This document shows, piece by piece, positions 1-8,473 of a stretch of DNA of 64,000 nucleotides. The stretch lies in assembly GCF_900110245.1 (NCBI RefSeq), contig NZ_FOCZ01000001.1:558001-622000 (forward strand), given 5' to 3'. A model generated the notes under the pieces. It saw only the letters and a list, made by a program, of their open reading frames with translations, was not told where the DNA came from and did not search any database. Position 1 is the first letter of the stretch. Each line of letters opens with the position of its first letter. Made by a program: the position numbers and the translations under genes. The DNA comes from Niastella yeongjuensis. Its GTDB lineage: Bacteria; Bacteroidota; Bacteroidia; Chitinophagales; Chitinophagaceae.

Positions 1-496
1 TGCGGCCGATTTCCGTGAAATTTATAACGACGCATGGAGCAATTTCGAAAACTTCACCCCCATTGAAATGGGTACTATCAAAGAATCGTTCCGGCAAATG
101 AAGGCCATTATGGATGAACGGATCATCTGGTTTGCCTATTATAAAAACGAGCCTATTGCTGTAGTACTTTGTTTACCCGATGTAAACCAGATCCTGAAGC
201 ATGTACATGGTAAACTAAACCTGTGGGGTAAACTAAAATTCCTCTGGTACTCAAAAACCCAAAGGGTTGAAAGGCTGCGGATCATTATTATGGGTTGCAA
301 GAAGAAATTCCAGAACCATGGTATTGAATCGGCCCTTATTCGCTGTCTGCAGCTGGAAGTATTACCGCGAAATACTATTACCGGCGTAGAGCTGGCCTGG
401 GTGGGTGACTTTAACGACAAAATGATCGCCCTGCACGAAGCTACAGGTGCTAAACAGGATAAAATACACCGAACTTATCGATATATATTCAAATAA
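1..496 (+). CDS. GNAT-like acetyltransferase, C-terminal part (5' end outside window)
   Basis: The reading frame is open from base 2, before the first ATG at 68, so the gene enters from the left edge and only its last 164 or so residues are present. The visible part looks like the second half of a GNAT-fold protein: a beta strand 'IIWFAYYKNEPIAVVLCLPD', then a conserved stretch 'RLRIIIMGCKKKFQNHGIESALI' region resembling the acetyl-CoA pyrophosphate loop, and a final strand with 'VELAWVGDFNDKM' followed by 'HEATGAKQDKIHRTYRYIF'. This matches the large YghO-like family of uncharacterised N-acetyltransferases (about 370 residues in relatives, from memory). Substrate unknown. It converges on the next gene and ends at a shared terminator. 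Confidence 0.6.
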   Translation, partial: AADFREIYNDAWSNFENFTPIEMGTIKESFRQMKAIMDERIIWFAYYKNEPIAVVLCLPDVNQILKHVHGKLNLWGKLKFLWYSKTQRVERLRIIIMGCKKKFQNHGIESALIRCLQLEVLPRNTITGVELAWVGDFNDKMIALHEATGAKQDKIHRTYRYIFK

Positions 497-526
497 AAAA
501 TGCCCCCGAGCGGGGGCATTTTTTAT
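495..526. terminator. Bidirectional intrinsic terminator
   Basis: An 8-base stem, tgcccccg with cgggggca (partly sharing its loop), is flanked by A6 on the left and T6 on the right, so it works as a terminator in both directions. It sits exactly between two convergent genes. Confidence 0.9.
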
Positions 527-535
527 ATAGTTTCT

Positions 536-1210
536 TTAAATAACTTCTTTGGCTTTAAACATCAGGTCTTTCACCTTCTCTTTATCTTCCTTTTCCTTTT
601 TCAGATCGAACATGGTACCAAAAACCCTGTCCCAGATAGTGGTGCTAACACCATAGCCCCTATTTTCATTTTTATAATGATGCAGGTGGTGATTGCGCCA
701 AAGCGGCTTCATCCATTTAAAAGGCGGGTTCCAGGCATGTATGGCATAGTGCATGCTGCCATACAACAGGTAGCCAAGGATAAAACCCGGAAAGAACATG
801 AATACGTTCTCCCGCATAACCAGGTACATTAAACCCAAAATGGCCGATGCCATAATGATGCTGGGTACCGGGGGCAGAAACAACCGTTCTTTATCCCGCG
901 GATAATGGTGATGATTGCCATGCATGGTATATACAAACTTTTGCACGCGTGGGCTCTCACTTACCCAATGGTACAGGAAGCGATGGGCTATATACTCAAA
1001 GAAGGTCCAGAAAAGCAGGGCCCCTATAAATGTAAGCGTAATACGTAACGGAGAAAAGCCAAAATGGTCATGGCTGTAATAGAGCATATAAACGATCACT
1101 GGCACATACATCCCCCAAATAACCAGCGGATGTGTTTTGGTGAGCATCTCAAGGTATTGGTTCTGAAACAACCGTGCCTGTCCTTTATTATGTATCTTCT
1201 CAAATTTCAT
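536..1210 (-). CDS. Sterol desaturase/fatty acid hydroxylase family membrane protein
   Basis: Integral membrane di-iron enzyme of the fatty acid hydroxylase superfamily, 224 residues. The diagnostic histidine clusters are all visible: H76-x4-H81, H97/H100/H101/H102, H154-x3-H158 and HHLHH at 174-178. Hydrophobic segments lie at about 28-46, 56-74 and 115-150. The spacing resembles fatty acid 2-hydroxylases (FA2H/Scs7) without the cytochrome b5 domain, so hydroxylation of a membrane lipid acyl chain is the likely role (2-hydroxy lipids and sphingolipids are known in Bacteroidota). I chose the ATG at 1210; a frame extension to a TTG at 1234 adds eight unconvincing residues. It lies 26 bases downstream of the desaturase gene and is probably cotranscribed; a TAATTTTG box at 1232-1239 could give it a promoter of its own. 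Confidence 0.85.
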   Translation of the reverse strand: MKFEKIHNKGQARLFQNQYLEMLTKTHPLVIWGMYVPVIVYMLYYSHDHFGFSPLRITLTFIGALLFWTFFEYIAHRFLYHWVSESPRVQKFVYTMHGNHHHYPRDKERLFLPPVPSIIMASAILGLMYLVMRENVFMFFPGFILGYLLYGSMHYAIHAWNPPFKWMKPLWRNHHLHHYKNENRGYGVSTTIWDRVFGTMFDLKKEKEDKEKVKDLMFKAKEVI

Positions 1211-1236
1211 AAACCATCGAGTTGATAGGGGCAAAA

Positions 1237-2334
1237 TTACATAGTTTCTTCAAAAATATCCTCTGTTACACCATTCGTTTTCAACAACTGATAATGTTTG
1301 CTTAAAGAAGTCCTCAATGAATACTGCCGGTAGGGCAAATCGTATTTTTCAGCATATTTTTTTAACAATCCTGTTACCTCCGGGTAATATATGTGATTAA
1401 CGTTCGGGAACAGATGATGCGCCACATGATAATTAAAGCAACCCATAAAGAACCGGATAAACCAATTGTCGTTTGTAACATCATTTGTGGTTGTCAGCAT
1501 ATGCATCATCCAGTTATGCGGCAAGCTATTCGCGTCATTGGGCAATGGAAATTCCGAACTGGTATTGGCATGTGGACTTAACAGCACCATCAATGAAAAT
1601 ACGCTGGCGGTAAACATCATTATAATAAACCCCACAAGTACCTGCAACCAGCTTACATCCAATATCAATTTGGGCAACACGATCAGATATAACAAAAAGA
1701 ATGCCTTGAATACGAACAACTTTATGTATTCAATTCTGGGAATGGTCACCAGTTTCCAGATGGTTTTCTTTTTATTGAAGAAGTCTTTAAAATCCCGAAT
1801 CAGCAACCAGTTGAACAGGTATAACGGGTACAACAAGGGCAGATAGATATGCTGATACCGGTGAATGGGCAGCACGCTGCCAGTAGGAAAAATACGCGCC
1901 AGATTGCTCTGTTCAATATCGGTATCCCAACCGTTCACATTGGGATAGTTGTGATGAAAACGAATATGCCGTTGTCGCCATACAAAGCTATTTGCCCCCA
2001 TCAGATCGAACAGGAGCACATATCCCTGATTTAATTTTTTATTTGGGAATATGGTGTTGTGAACTGCGTCGTGAATAATATTCAAAAATATCATCACAAG
2101 GAAAACACCCAATAAGAAGTAACCGGTGAAGAAAATACCAGTCTGATTTCCGGCTATCAATATGGTTACATAAGTAAATAGATATATGGCGGGGAAAAAT
2201 ACAGCCTTCAGTAATATGCTGCCCCGTCGTTTTGGTTCCAATTGCTGTACAAGAATACTCACATCCTGACGCAATTGATGAAAAACGGCTTCATCGCCAT
2301 TTCTCGCATAGCGTGGTTTGGTTACCTTTTCCAT
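1237..2334 (-). CDS. Fatty acid desaturase
   Basis: Membrane di-iron fatty acyl desaturase of 365 residues. The three histidine boxes are present: HDAVH (88-92), HIRFHH (123-128) and HVAHHLFP (303-310). The last one, with H-x2-HH-LFP, is typical of acyl-lipid and linoleoyl-CoA/front-end type desaturases. Hydrophobic pairs lie around 45-62, 68-87, 208-222 and 228-252, the usual four-helix topology with histidines facing the cytoplasm. No cytochrome b5 domain is fused, so an external electron donor is needed. First gene of a two-gene unit with the fatty acid hydroxylase, which suggests joint remodelling of membrane acyl chains. Start ATG at 2334 is clear. Exact regiospecificity cannot be told from sequence. 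Confidence 0.9.
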   Translation of the reverse strand: MEKVTKPRYARNGDEAVFHQLRQDVSILVQQLEPKRRGSILLKAVFFPAIYLFTYVTILIAGNQTGIFFTGYFLLGVFLVMIFLNIIHDAVHNTIFPNKKLNQGYVLLFDLMGANSFVWRQRHIRFHHNYPNVNGWDTDIEQSNLARIFPTGSVLPIHRYQHIYLPLLYPLYLFNWLLIRDFKDFFNKKKTIWKLVTIPRIEYIKLFVFKAFFLLYLIVLPKLILDVSWLQVLVGFIIMMFTASVFSLMVLLSPHANTSSEFPLPNDANSLPHNWMMHMLTTTNDVTNDNWFIRFFMGCFNYHVAHHLFPNVNHIYYPEVTGLLKKYAEKYDLPYRQYSLRTSLSKHYQLLKTNGVTEDIFEETM

Positions 2335-2532
2335 CAGTAATTCACTTTATGCGCTAATCCTGTCTTAAATAAATGCTTGCCAGGGTACTACCGTTTAGTT
2401 GGAAAAGTTGATGCAATATTTATAACCACACGAGCAGAAAAAATGTTTAGCCAGCAGTAAAAAATTGTTTGGCCAGGCTGTTATAAAAAATTATAATGAT
2501 CCTCATTAGGGAAATTTTTCTACACTTTTTAG

Positions 2533-5005
2533 CTATTGTAATAAATCACTGACGGTGGTCAAAGAATATTTTCTTTGGCGGAGATAGTTAAGCAGGGCAG
2601 GAAGCTGGTAATAGAATTTGTCGGTACGGGCTGGATGTGTACCAATGTGTATAAGTAAAATAAAGCCATTTAATCCCGTGGCACTTCGTTGCTCATAATT
2701 TATAATCGAATCTAATATTGCTTTGCTGCTGCGGTAGTTCTTCATATCAGGCGTAGTATAATCGGCATTGCTGTAGGTGCCCGGGGTATAATTCACCAGT
2801 TGAATTCCCTGTTGTTTGGTCCAGGCGGCAATGGAATCGTTGTACCATTCATAAGGTGGCAAAAAGTATAAAGCATCTTTTTTATTAATGCCGAACCCAG
2901 CCATTGCGGTATAATTGTTGGCTAGGTCATGATCAAATTGCTGCTTCGTAACCAGCAGACTGTCACGTTGGTTCCAATCACAATATAACGGGTGTTGATC
3001 GGAGTGAGGTCCCAGGTAATTACCCTGACTTTTTAACAGTCCTATTACTTTATTGGTGCCAGCATTACGATAAAACCGACCGGTAAAGAAAAAGGAGGCC
3101 CTGGTTTTTTCCTGTTGTAATAACCGGGCTATATAGGCTGCCCCATCACTGTACTCATCGCCGGTGAAAACAAGGGCCAATTGTTTTTTATGGGTGTTTC
3201 CCCGGGTAATGGCACCAAGATCATAGGTAACGGTTGTTTGTTTGGGCTTGTCTATCTCTTTGGCAGCCAATAAATAAACCAATGATGCTGTACCATCCAT
3301 AGTGGGTTCATTGGTACTGTAGTCGCCATAATCATCATGGTACACTACCAGGTCGCTTTGAAAGCCGGCATATTCATCGGGCTCATTCAGGGTTATGCCA
3401 ATCAAACTTTTATAAATAGACCCATACACTGGTCCATCAACCAGTCCGCCATCTATAGGATAATGACCCAGGTGGGTAAAAGCCGAATGCGGATCAGTGG
3501 GTGTATCGCCATTCGCGGGTAACCCATAAATCATACTGGTGCCCCAGGGGTTGCAACCCAATAGCCAGTCAAAACAAGCCTGTTCCAGTTCGCCATAGGT
3601 AGCATCGCCATTTAATAGCCGGTACCAATAACATTGTATGGCAAATGAGGTGGTGAGGTTGTTGCTGCACCAGATAAATGGGATGCCCCGATAAAAGGCA
3701 TTTTGCCGGGCTTTTTGCCAAACCCGTTCAATGCCCTGTTTATAATAACTGATCAATGAGGTGCGCTCTTTGCCGACAGATAATTTTGCCAGTTCATAAT
3801 GCCCGACATTAATAAACGGATACCACTGATAATGCCGGGCGGTATCAGCGCCCAGCCAGGGCGTTATTGTCTCTTTTTTTGCATAAGCCTGGGCTGCCGT
3901 TGCATATTTTTTTTTTAGCGGCATTCATAGCAGCAAGGGAAGCCCCGGCCAACTCCATATCATCGGTCCAGTTGTCTTCTTCATAAAAATAAGGTGAGCG
4001 CCCCGGTGCCGTTTGGCAAACGCCCGGGTTCTCCACTCCCAGAGCCCATGCAGATAAGGCCCGGTTTTGTAACAGCGTATCCTGAAACAATACAGCACCC
4101 AAAGCAAAGGCACTCGCAAACTTGCCAGCCGTTGAAGCCAGTCCGGTCGACCGGTTCTTATATTTCCCAAAACCCTGTGGTTGTGCAGTACAGAAGTAAA
4201 CCGGCCGTTCAAAACCCCGGCCATAAAAACTATCTTCTTTGGGCAACCGCATCCCATGATGGTCGCGATCGTCTGCAATCTGGTTAAAGAGCCAATTGCT
4301 ACGGGGATGCATTTTCAGCAACCAGTTCAGGCCCCAGCGGGCTTCATCCAGCACATCCAACTGGTTATTTTTTCCCGGCAAACCATTCGCCAAATGTTCA
4401 TCACCAAAGGCACCTGGAAAATCACGCCCCGCTGCCAGTAAGTGCCAGGTAGCGTTGGCTGAAGTAGTTACATATTGCAGGTAGTCGGAAGCGTCGTGCC
4501 AGCCACCACTTACATCTATGTGGGTGCTATCGGGCATGGGCCCGTATAACGTATAGCCATCATGCGTATGGCAGCTGTCTTTCAGGAAAGGATTAAACCC
4601 ACTTCGTTGCTGCCGCATATATCGCAAACAGAAATTCGCCGCGCCTTTGTACACATCAGCACCAATGGTAAATTCGGGTGAAGTAGCCTCGCCGGCTTTT
4701 ATAATATACCGGCCTGGATTTGTAAATGCAGTAAAATTCAACCGACGGGTTTGCGTAAACGGACCATACCCGCCATAAGCCTTGCCGGTCTTTCCGGCAA
4801 ACACAGTTTTTCCACTGGCAGCATCAATAATCGAAAAACCTGTAATTGTAATATTCTCCTTGCTGCACCATACTGCAACCTTTGGACTCCCGGGTTTATA
4901 ACCCAGTAAATTGATCCGTACCCAGCTGCTTTGCGTTTGAGCCGTAACGGTAAAACCAGTTAGGTGTAACAGTAAAACAATAAAAGCAAGCCGGTACTTA
5001 TGCAT
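2533..5005 (-). pseudogene. GH9 glycosidase-polysaccharide deacetylase fusion, interrupted by a frameshift in A10
   Basis: Two overlapping frames (5005-3845 and 3924-2533) together encode one protein of about 823 residues. Order: signal peptide (1-23), Ig-like CelD_N domain (about 26-110), GH9 alpha/alpha barrel with GGWHDASDY (D171, D174) and the catalytic acid region NEPTMD (about E566), then a NodB-type deacetylase domain from about 605 to the end with FTGDE, HSDQH and LIHIGTH motifs. The shift lies in a run of ten A on the coding strand (3916-3907): nine A would join ...LAAMNAAKKK to YATAAQAYAKKE and restore the barrel. Without correction the first product stops after 386 residues, inside the barrel. 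It could be a sequencing or assembly error, a real mutation, or a run decoded by polymerase slippage. The serine hydrolase gene ends four bases upstream, so both belong to one operon. Role: likely periplasmic or secreted breakdown of a beta-glucan or amino-sugar polymer. Confidence 0.8.
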
Positions 5006-5009
5006 ACAT

Positions 5010-6257
5010 TTAATTTCTATAATTAAACTGAAAGGCGCTCAGGTCGGGAGAGTGTTTTCTTTTCCGTTTCAGCTCATATTGATAAATGATATTTCCTACT
5101 TCCTTAAAAAAAGGATACCCGGTTTCTTCATACTCGTACTTATCATCATTCAAAACCCCATCACTGTTTACATAAATATTGCCGCTGACCATAAACTCAA
5201 CTTTATTTTTGAAATCAACGATATAGGCTACATCGGTTAAAAAGCCGTACGACCAGCCCGTTTTATTAAAAACGCGCATATAAGCGGGAATTTTGCTGCG
5301 CCAGGCTTTGAACATAAAGAACTTGGTGTAACTGTCGAAAAACTCGGTGGTATCATAACGAGGATAATCACTTTCTGAGGGCAGCTCACTCATGTACCGA
5401 TGCAGAAATGCGTAGTCATCGGGCTGGAGGTGAAACTGTTTTTTAGCTGGTGTGGCCTCGGGAAATAAGGCGGCTTGCAGCACCTGCTGCATATCTTCCA
5501 ACGGAAAATTGTTATGCGTGGTAAAATCGAAGGGTTCTTTTATCAAACTATCATGTCGGTCAAAATGGGCCCGGCCTATCAGTATCTTTTTATGAAAATC
5601 GAACGGGTCGGGGTTGAACAATGGCAACTGGGCATACAACAAACTGTCGCCCTGCATAAATCTGATGGGATTGGTATGGCGATTCTCATCTTCATTCATG
5701 GTCACAAAACGGCGTGTAATGCGGGTATCCTTATATCCCATTTGCCACAGGCGTTCATTCAATTGCTGCTGGCCTACAAATTCATACAACCTGTTGTAGG
5801 CATCATTATCGCTGACAAGAAAAACCTTTTTTACATAATGGGCTACAGATGGCAGGTAGTTCGCTGCGCTGCTATCGTATTTCACTTTTGTCTGCTGGCT
5901 GAAGGCGCTATCGGTAAGCATGGTAGTGTATTTGTTAACACCATACCTGTTTAACGTATTGATCTTTTCCAGGGCCAGCAACGCCGTAGGTAATTTAACC
6001 ATTGAGGCAGGATTAAAATATTCATTGCAGTTCACCCTGAAATAATAGTTGGTAAAATGGGGCTTATTGTTTTTATCCCGATCGATCTTTGTGTAGATAA
6101 GTTGATAATGAAAGGTATCGGGCTGGTTTAAAACATCTTTCAAAAAGGGCGAGGCCTGATCGCGGATCATCTGTTCAAGCCATTTATCCGTTTTGTTTTG
6201 CGCATGGGCTACGCCAATAGTTGCCAGTAAAGCTGCTACTACCACCAATTGTTTCAT
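5010..6257 (-). CDS. Class A beta-lactamase-like serine hydrolase
   Basis: Exported serine hydrolase of 415 residues with a signal peptide ending near AHAQ (20). The three active-site motifs of the serine beta-lactamase/DD-peptidase fold are visible: S85-M-V-K88, S149-D-N and K331-T-G. The insertion-rich region between SDN and KTG makes it longer than a standard class A beta-lactamase (about 290), so it may act on a peptide or cell-wall substrate rather than on beta-lactams; class A enzymes also need a Glu in an omega loop that I could not place. Start ATG at 6257 is preferred over an in-frame TTG at 6263. It is the first gene of an operon with the GH9-deacetylase gene. Substrate is not known. 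Confidence 0.8.
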   Translation of the reverse strand: MKQLVVVAALLATIGVAHAQNKTDKWLEQMIRDQASPFLKDVLNQPDTFHYQLIYTKIDRDKNNKPHFTNYYFRVNCNEYFNPASMVKLPTALLALEKINTLNRYGVNKYTTMLTDSAFSQQTKVKYDSSAANYLPSVAHYVKKVFLVSDNDAYNRLYEFVGQQQLNERLWQMGYKDTRITRRFVTMNEDENRHTNPIRFMQGDSLLYAQLPLFNPDPFDFHKKILIGRAHFDRHDSLIKEPFDFTTHNNFPLEDMQQVLQAALFPEATPAKKQFHLQPDDYAFLHRYMSELPSESDYPRYDTTEFFDSYTKFFMFKAWRSKIPAYMRVFNKTGWSYGFLTDVAYIVDFKNKVEFMVSGNIYVNSDGVLNDDKYEYEETGYPFFKEVGNIIYQYELKRKRKHSPDLSAFQFNYRN

Positions 6258-6317
6258 GGGCAAAAGTTACAAACAATTGAAACCGCCCGGTAATTTTTTA
6301 TACCGCATAAATCGGCA

Positions 6318-6458
6318 AGGGTGAGTAGTCAGTTGTCAGTGGTGAGTAAGCTTCCGACATTGTCGGACATCTAAAAGTTCGCGAGCTTACTCACCACTCA
6401 CCGCTCACCACTCACTTTTCAACTTGTCAACCCATCAACTGTTAACTTGTCAACTTCC
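6318..6458. repeat. Inverted 'GTGAGT' and 'CAACTTGTCAAC' word repeats
   Basis: The arms agtggtgagtaagct (6338-6352) and agcttactcaccact (6384-6398) are perfect inverted copies around an inner hairpin ccgaca/tgtcgg (6354-6366). The right side continues with three more copies of the word ctcacc/ctcact. It is followed by two direct copies of aacttgtcaac (6420-6450). The block lies between divergent transcription units. Confidence 0.8.
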
Positions 6459-6500
6459 TACTTTATTACCCTAAATTGCACCCCATAAATACTGCCATAC

Positions 6501-7511
6501 ATGAAACTTGTTTCTTATCTTAATGAAGACCATGACCGTTTAGCTATATTGGTAGACGGATTTCTATACGATACCGAAGCTTTACACCCCGATTTGCCCC
6601 AGAATATGAGTATGTTCCTGAATTATTGGGAAGATGCCTATCCAATGGCACTGGGTTGTGAAATGATGATCAAAGAAGGCAAGATCTCTAAAAGCAAGGG
6701 CTTTGCGTATGAGGGCGCCAATATTCTGGCCCCAGTTCCCTACCCTTCTTCCTGCCGGGATGGCTATGCTTTTCGCCAACACGTAGAAGCAGCCCGCCGT
6801 AACCGCAAAGCGCCCATGATCCCCGAATTTGACCAATACCCTATTTTCTATTTTACCAATCACCACAGCATTCAGGGACCCGGTGCCATTGAATGTATGC
6901 CCGATCATTTTGAAAAACTCGACTTCGAACTGGAAGTAGCCATTGTAGTTTGCAAACATGGCCGCAACATCAGGGCTGAAGAGGCCGATGAATATATTGG
7001 CGGTCTGATGATCATGAACGATATGAGCGCCCGCCGTTTGCAAATGGAAGAAATGCTGTTGAACCTGGGACCTGCCAAGGGTAAGGATTTTGCTACCGTA
7101 ATTGGCCCCTGGCTGGTTACCTTAGATGAATTAGAACCCTTTGAAGTACCTGCCAAACCAGGCCATACCGGTAAAAACTTTAACCTGCGTATGCAGTGCC
7201 GGGTAAATGGCACCCAGGTAAGCGATGGCAATATGAAGGATATGGACTGGACCTTTGCCGAATTGATTGAAAGAGCTTCCTATGGCGTTAGCCTGTATGC
7301 CGGTGATGTTATTGGCAGTGGTACCGTAGGCACAGGTTGCTTTTTAGAATTGAATGGCACAGGTAAACTGAACGATCCCAATTACGTGGAACAATGGCTG
7401 CAACCCGGTGATGTGGTAGAAATGGAAGTAGATGGACTCGGTATTCTCAGCAACACTGTCGTTGAAGAAGATGATGATCTTTCTTTATTGGCCAGAAAAA
7501 AATCAGTTTAA
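6501..7511 (+). CDS. Fumarylacetoacetate hydrolase family protein
   Basis: Cytosolic metal-dependent hydrolase of 336 residues with the C-terminal FAH catalytic fold. Metal-binding acidic residues are visible in DFELEVA (E143, E145) and IMNDMSAR (D174); HHSIQGPG (121-128) holds the conserved active-site loop. Length fits the two-domain type that includes the last step of tyrosine/homogentisate breakdown, hydrolysing a beta-diketo acid C-C bond, but many paralogs act on other acylpyruvates. The next gene, a flavin reductase-like protein, starts 11 bases after the stop, so they form an operon; an aromatic-compound pathway is a reasonable guess. Start ATG at 6501, preceded by a TAAATTG box. Confidence 0.85.
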   Translation: MKLVSYLNEDHDRLAILVDGFLYDTEALHPDLPQNMSMFLNYWEDAYPMALGCEMMIKEGKISKSKGFAYEGANILAPVPYPSSCRDGYAFRQHVEAARRNRKAPMIPEFDQYPIFYFTNHHSIQGPGAIECMPDHFEKLDFELEVAIVVCKHGRNIRAEEADEYIGGLMIMNDMSARRLQMEEMLLNLGPAKGKDFATVIGPWLVTLDELEPFEVPAKPGHTGKNFNLRMQCRVNGTQVSDGNMKDMDWTFAELIERASYGVSLYAGDVIGSGTVGTGCFLELNGTGKLNDPNYVEQWLQPGDVVEMEVDGLGILSNTVVEEDDDLSLLARKKSV

Positions 7512-7522
7512 TTCCCTGCCAT

Positions 7523-8404
7523 ATGATCATCGATTTAAAAGACCTCACACCAGTACTGAAGCAGAACTACCTGCAACATGCAATAGCGCCCCGGCCTATT
7601 TGTTTTGCCAGTACCATAGATAACGCAGGCAACATAAATCTGAGTCCTTTCAGCTTTTTTAATATGTTTTCCAGCAACCCGCCCATGGTGATCTTTTCAC
7701 CCAGCCGCCGGGTGCGCGATAATACCACCAAACACAGCCTTCAAAATGTAATGGAAGTACCTGAAGTGGTGATCAACATTGTTGATTACGATATGGTGTA
7801 CCAAACCAGTTTGGCCAGTTGTGAATTCCCCAAAGAAGTGAACGAATTTACCAAAGCGGGTTTTACTGCCGAACCGGCCACCCTGGTAAAACCACCCATG
7901 GTAAAAGAAAGCAAGGTAAAACTGGAATGCAGGGTACATGAAATAAAACACCTGGGCACCGAAGGCGGGGCCGGTAACCTGGTGCTTTGCGAGGTGCTGC
8001 GTATGCATATTGCCGATGAAATACTGAATGAAAGCGGCATGATAGATCAACGCAAGCTGCACCATGTGGCCCGTCTTGGCGGCGACTGGTATTGCAAGGT
8101 GGATGAAAGCAATCTTTTCATGGTTGAAAAACCCAATACCAAACTGGGTATTGGCATCGATGCACTGCCCGTTCCCATTAAAAATAGTAAAATTCTTACC
8201 GGGAATAACCTGGCTCAATTGGGCAATGTGCACGAAATGCCGGTTATTGACCCGTCTTTTGACGATGCACAGCTAAAAAGCATTTTTCAGTATTACTCGG
8301 TAAGTCCCAACGAAATGGAGGCCGAACTACATACCTATGCCAAAAAATTGCTGAACGAAGGTAAGGTTCAGGAAGCCTGGCAGGTTTTGCTGGCACTAAA
8401 CTAA
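7523..8404 (+). CDS. Flavin reductase-like FMN-binding split-barrel protein
   Basis: A 293-residue protein whose first 200 residues fit the flavin reductase-like domain: 'AIAPRPICFASTID' and 'LSPFSFFNMFSSNPP' form the FMN-binding strands, followed by 'SRRVRDNTTKHSL'. The remaining C-terminal part (about 200-293) is helical, with a tail 'ELHTYAKKLLNEGKVQEAWQVLLAL', a form common in Bacteroidota. Likely binds FMN and reduces it, or is an FMN enzyme of unknown substrate. Cotranscribed with the FAH-family gene upstream (11 bases apart), which hints at work on an aromatic or keto-acid intermediate. Confidence 0.8.
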   Translation: MIIDLKDLTPVLKQNYLQHAIAPRPICFASTIDNAGNINLSPFSFFNMFSSNPPMVIFSPSRRVRDNTTKHSLQNVMEVPEVVINIVDYDMVYQTSLASCEFPKEVNEFTKAGFTAEPATLVKPPMVKESKVKLECRVHEIKHLGTEGGAGNLVLCEVLRMHIADEILNESGMIDQRKLHHVARLGGDWYCKVDESNLFMVEKPNTKLGIGIDALPVPIKNSKILTGNNLAQLGNVHEMPVIDPSFDDAQLKSIFQYYSVSPNEMEAELHTYAKKLLNEGKVQEAWQVLLALN

Positions 8405-8423
8405 ACCGGCTCCCGCCCCTGCC

Positions 8424-8454
8424 TTGGTGCTTGCCCCTTATTATATTAACTTTG
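8424..8454 (+). promoter_or_regulatory. lysS promoter, Bacteroidota type
   Basis: A -7 element TAACTTTG (8447-8454) fits the Bacteroidota consensus TAnnTTTG, with TTG (8424-8426) 20 bases upstream. It lies about 20 bases before the lysS ATG. Confidence 0.6.
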
Positions 8455-8473
8455 CAGCCGCATTTGCAATATT

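Noticed and set aside
1211-1234. Eight-residue extension of the fatty acid hydroxylase to a TTG
   Set aside because: ATG at 1210 gives the conserved length; the extra residues have no family match.
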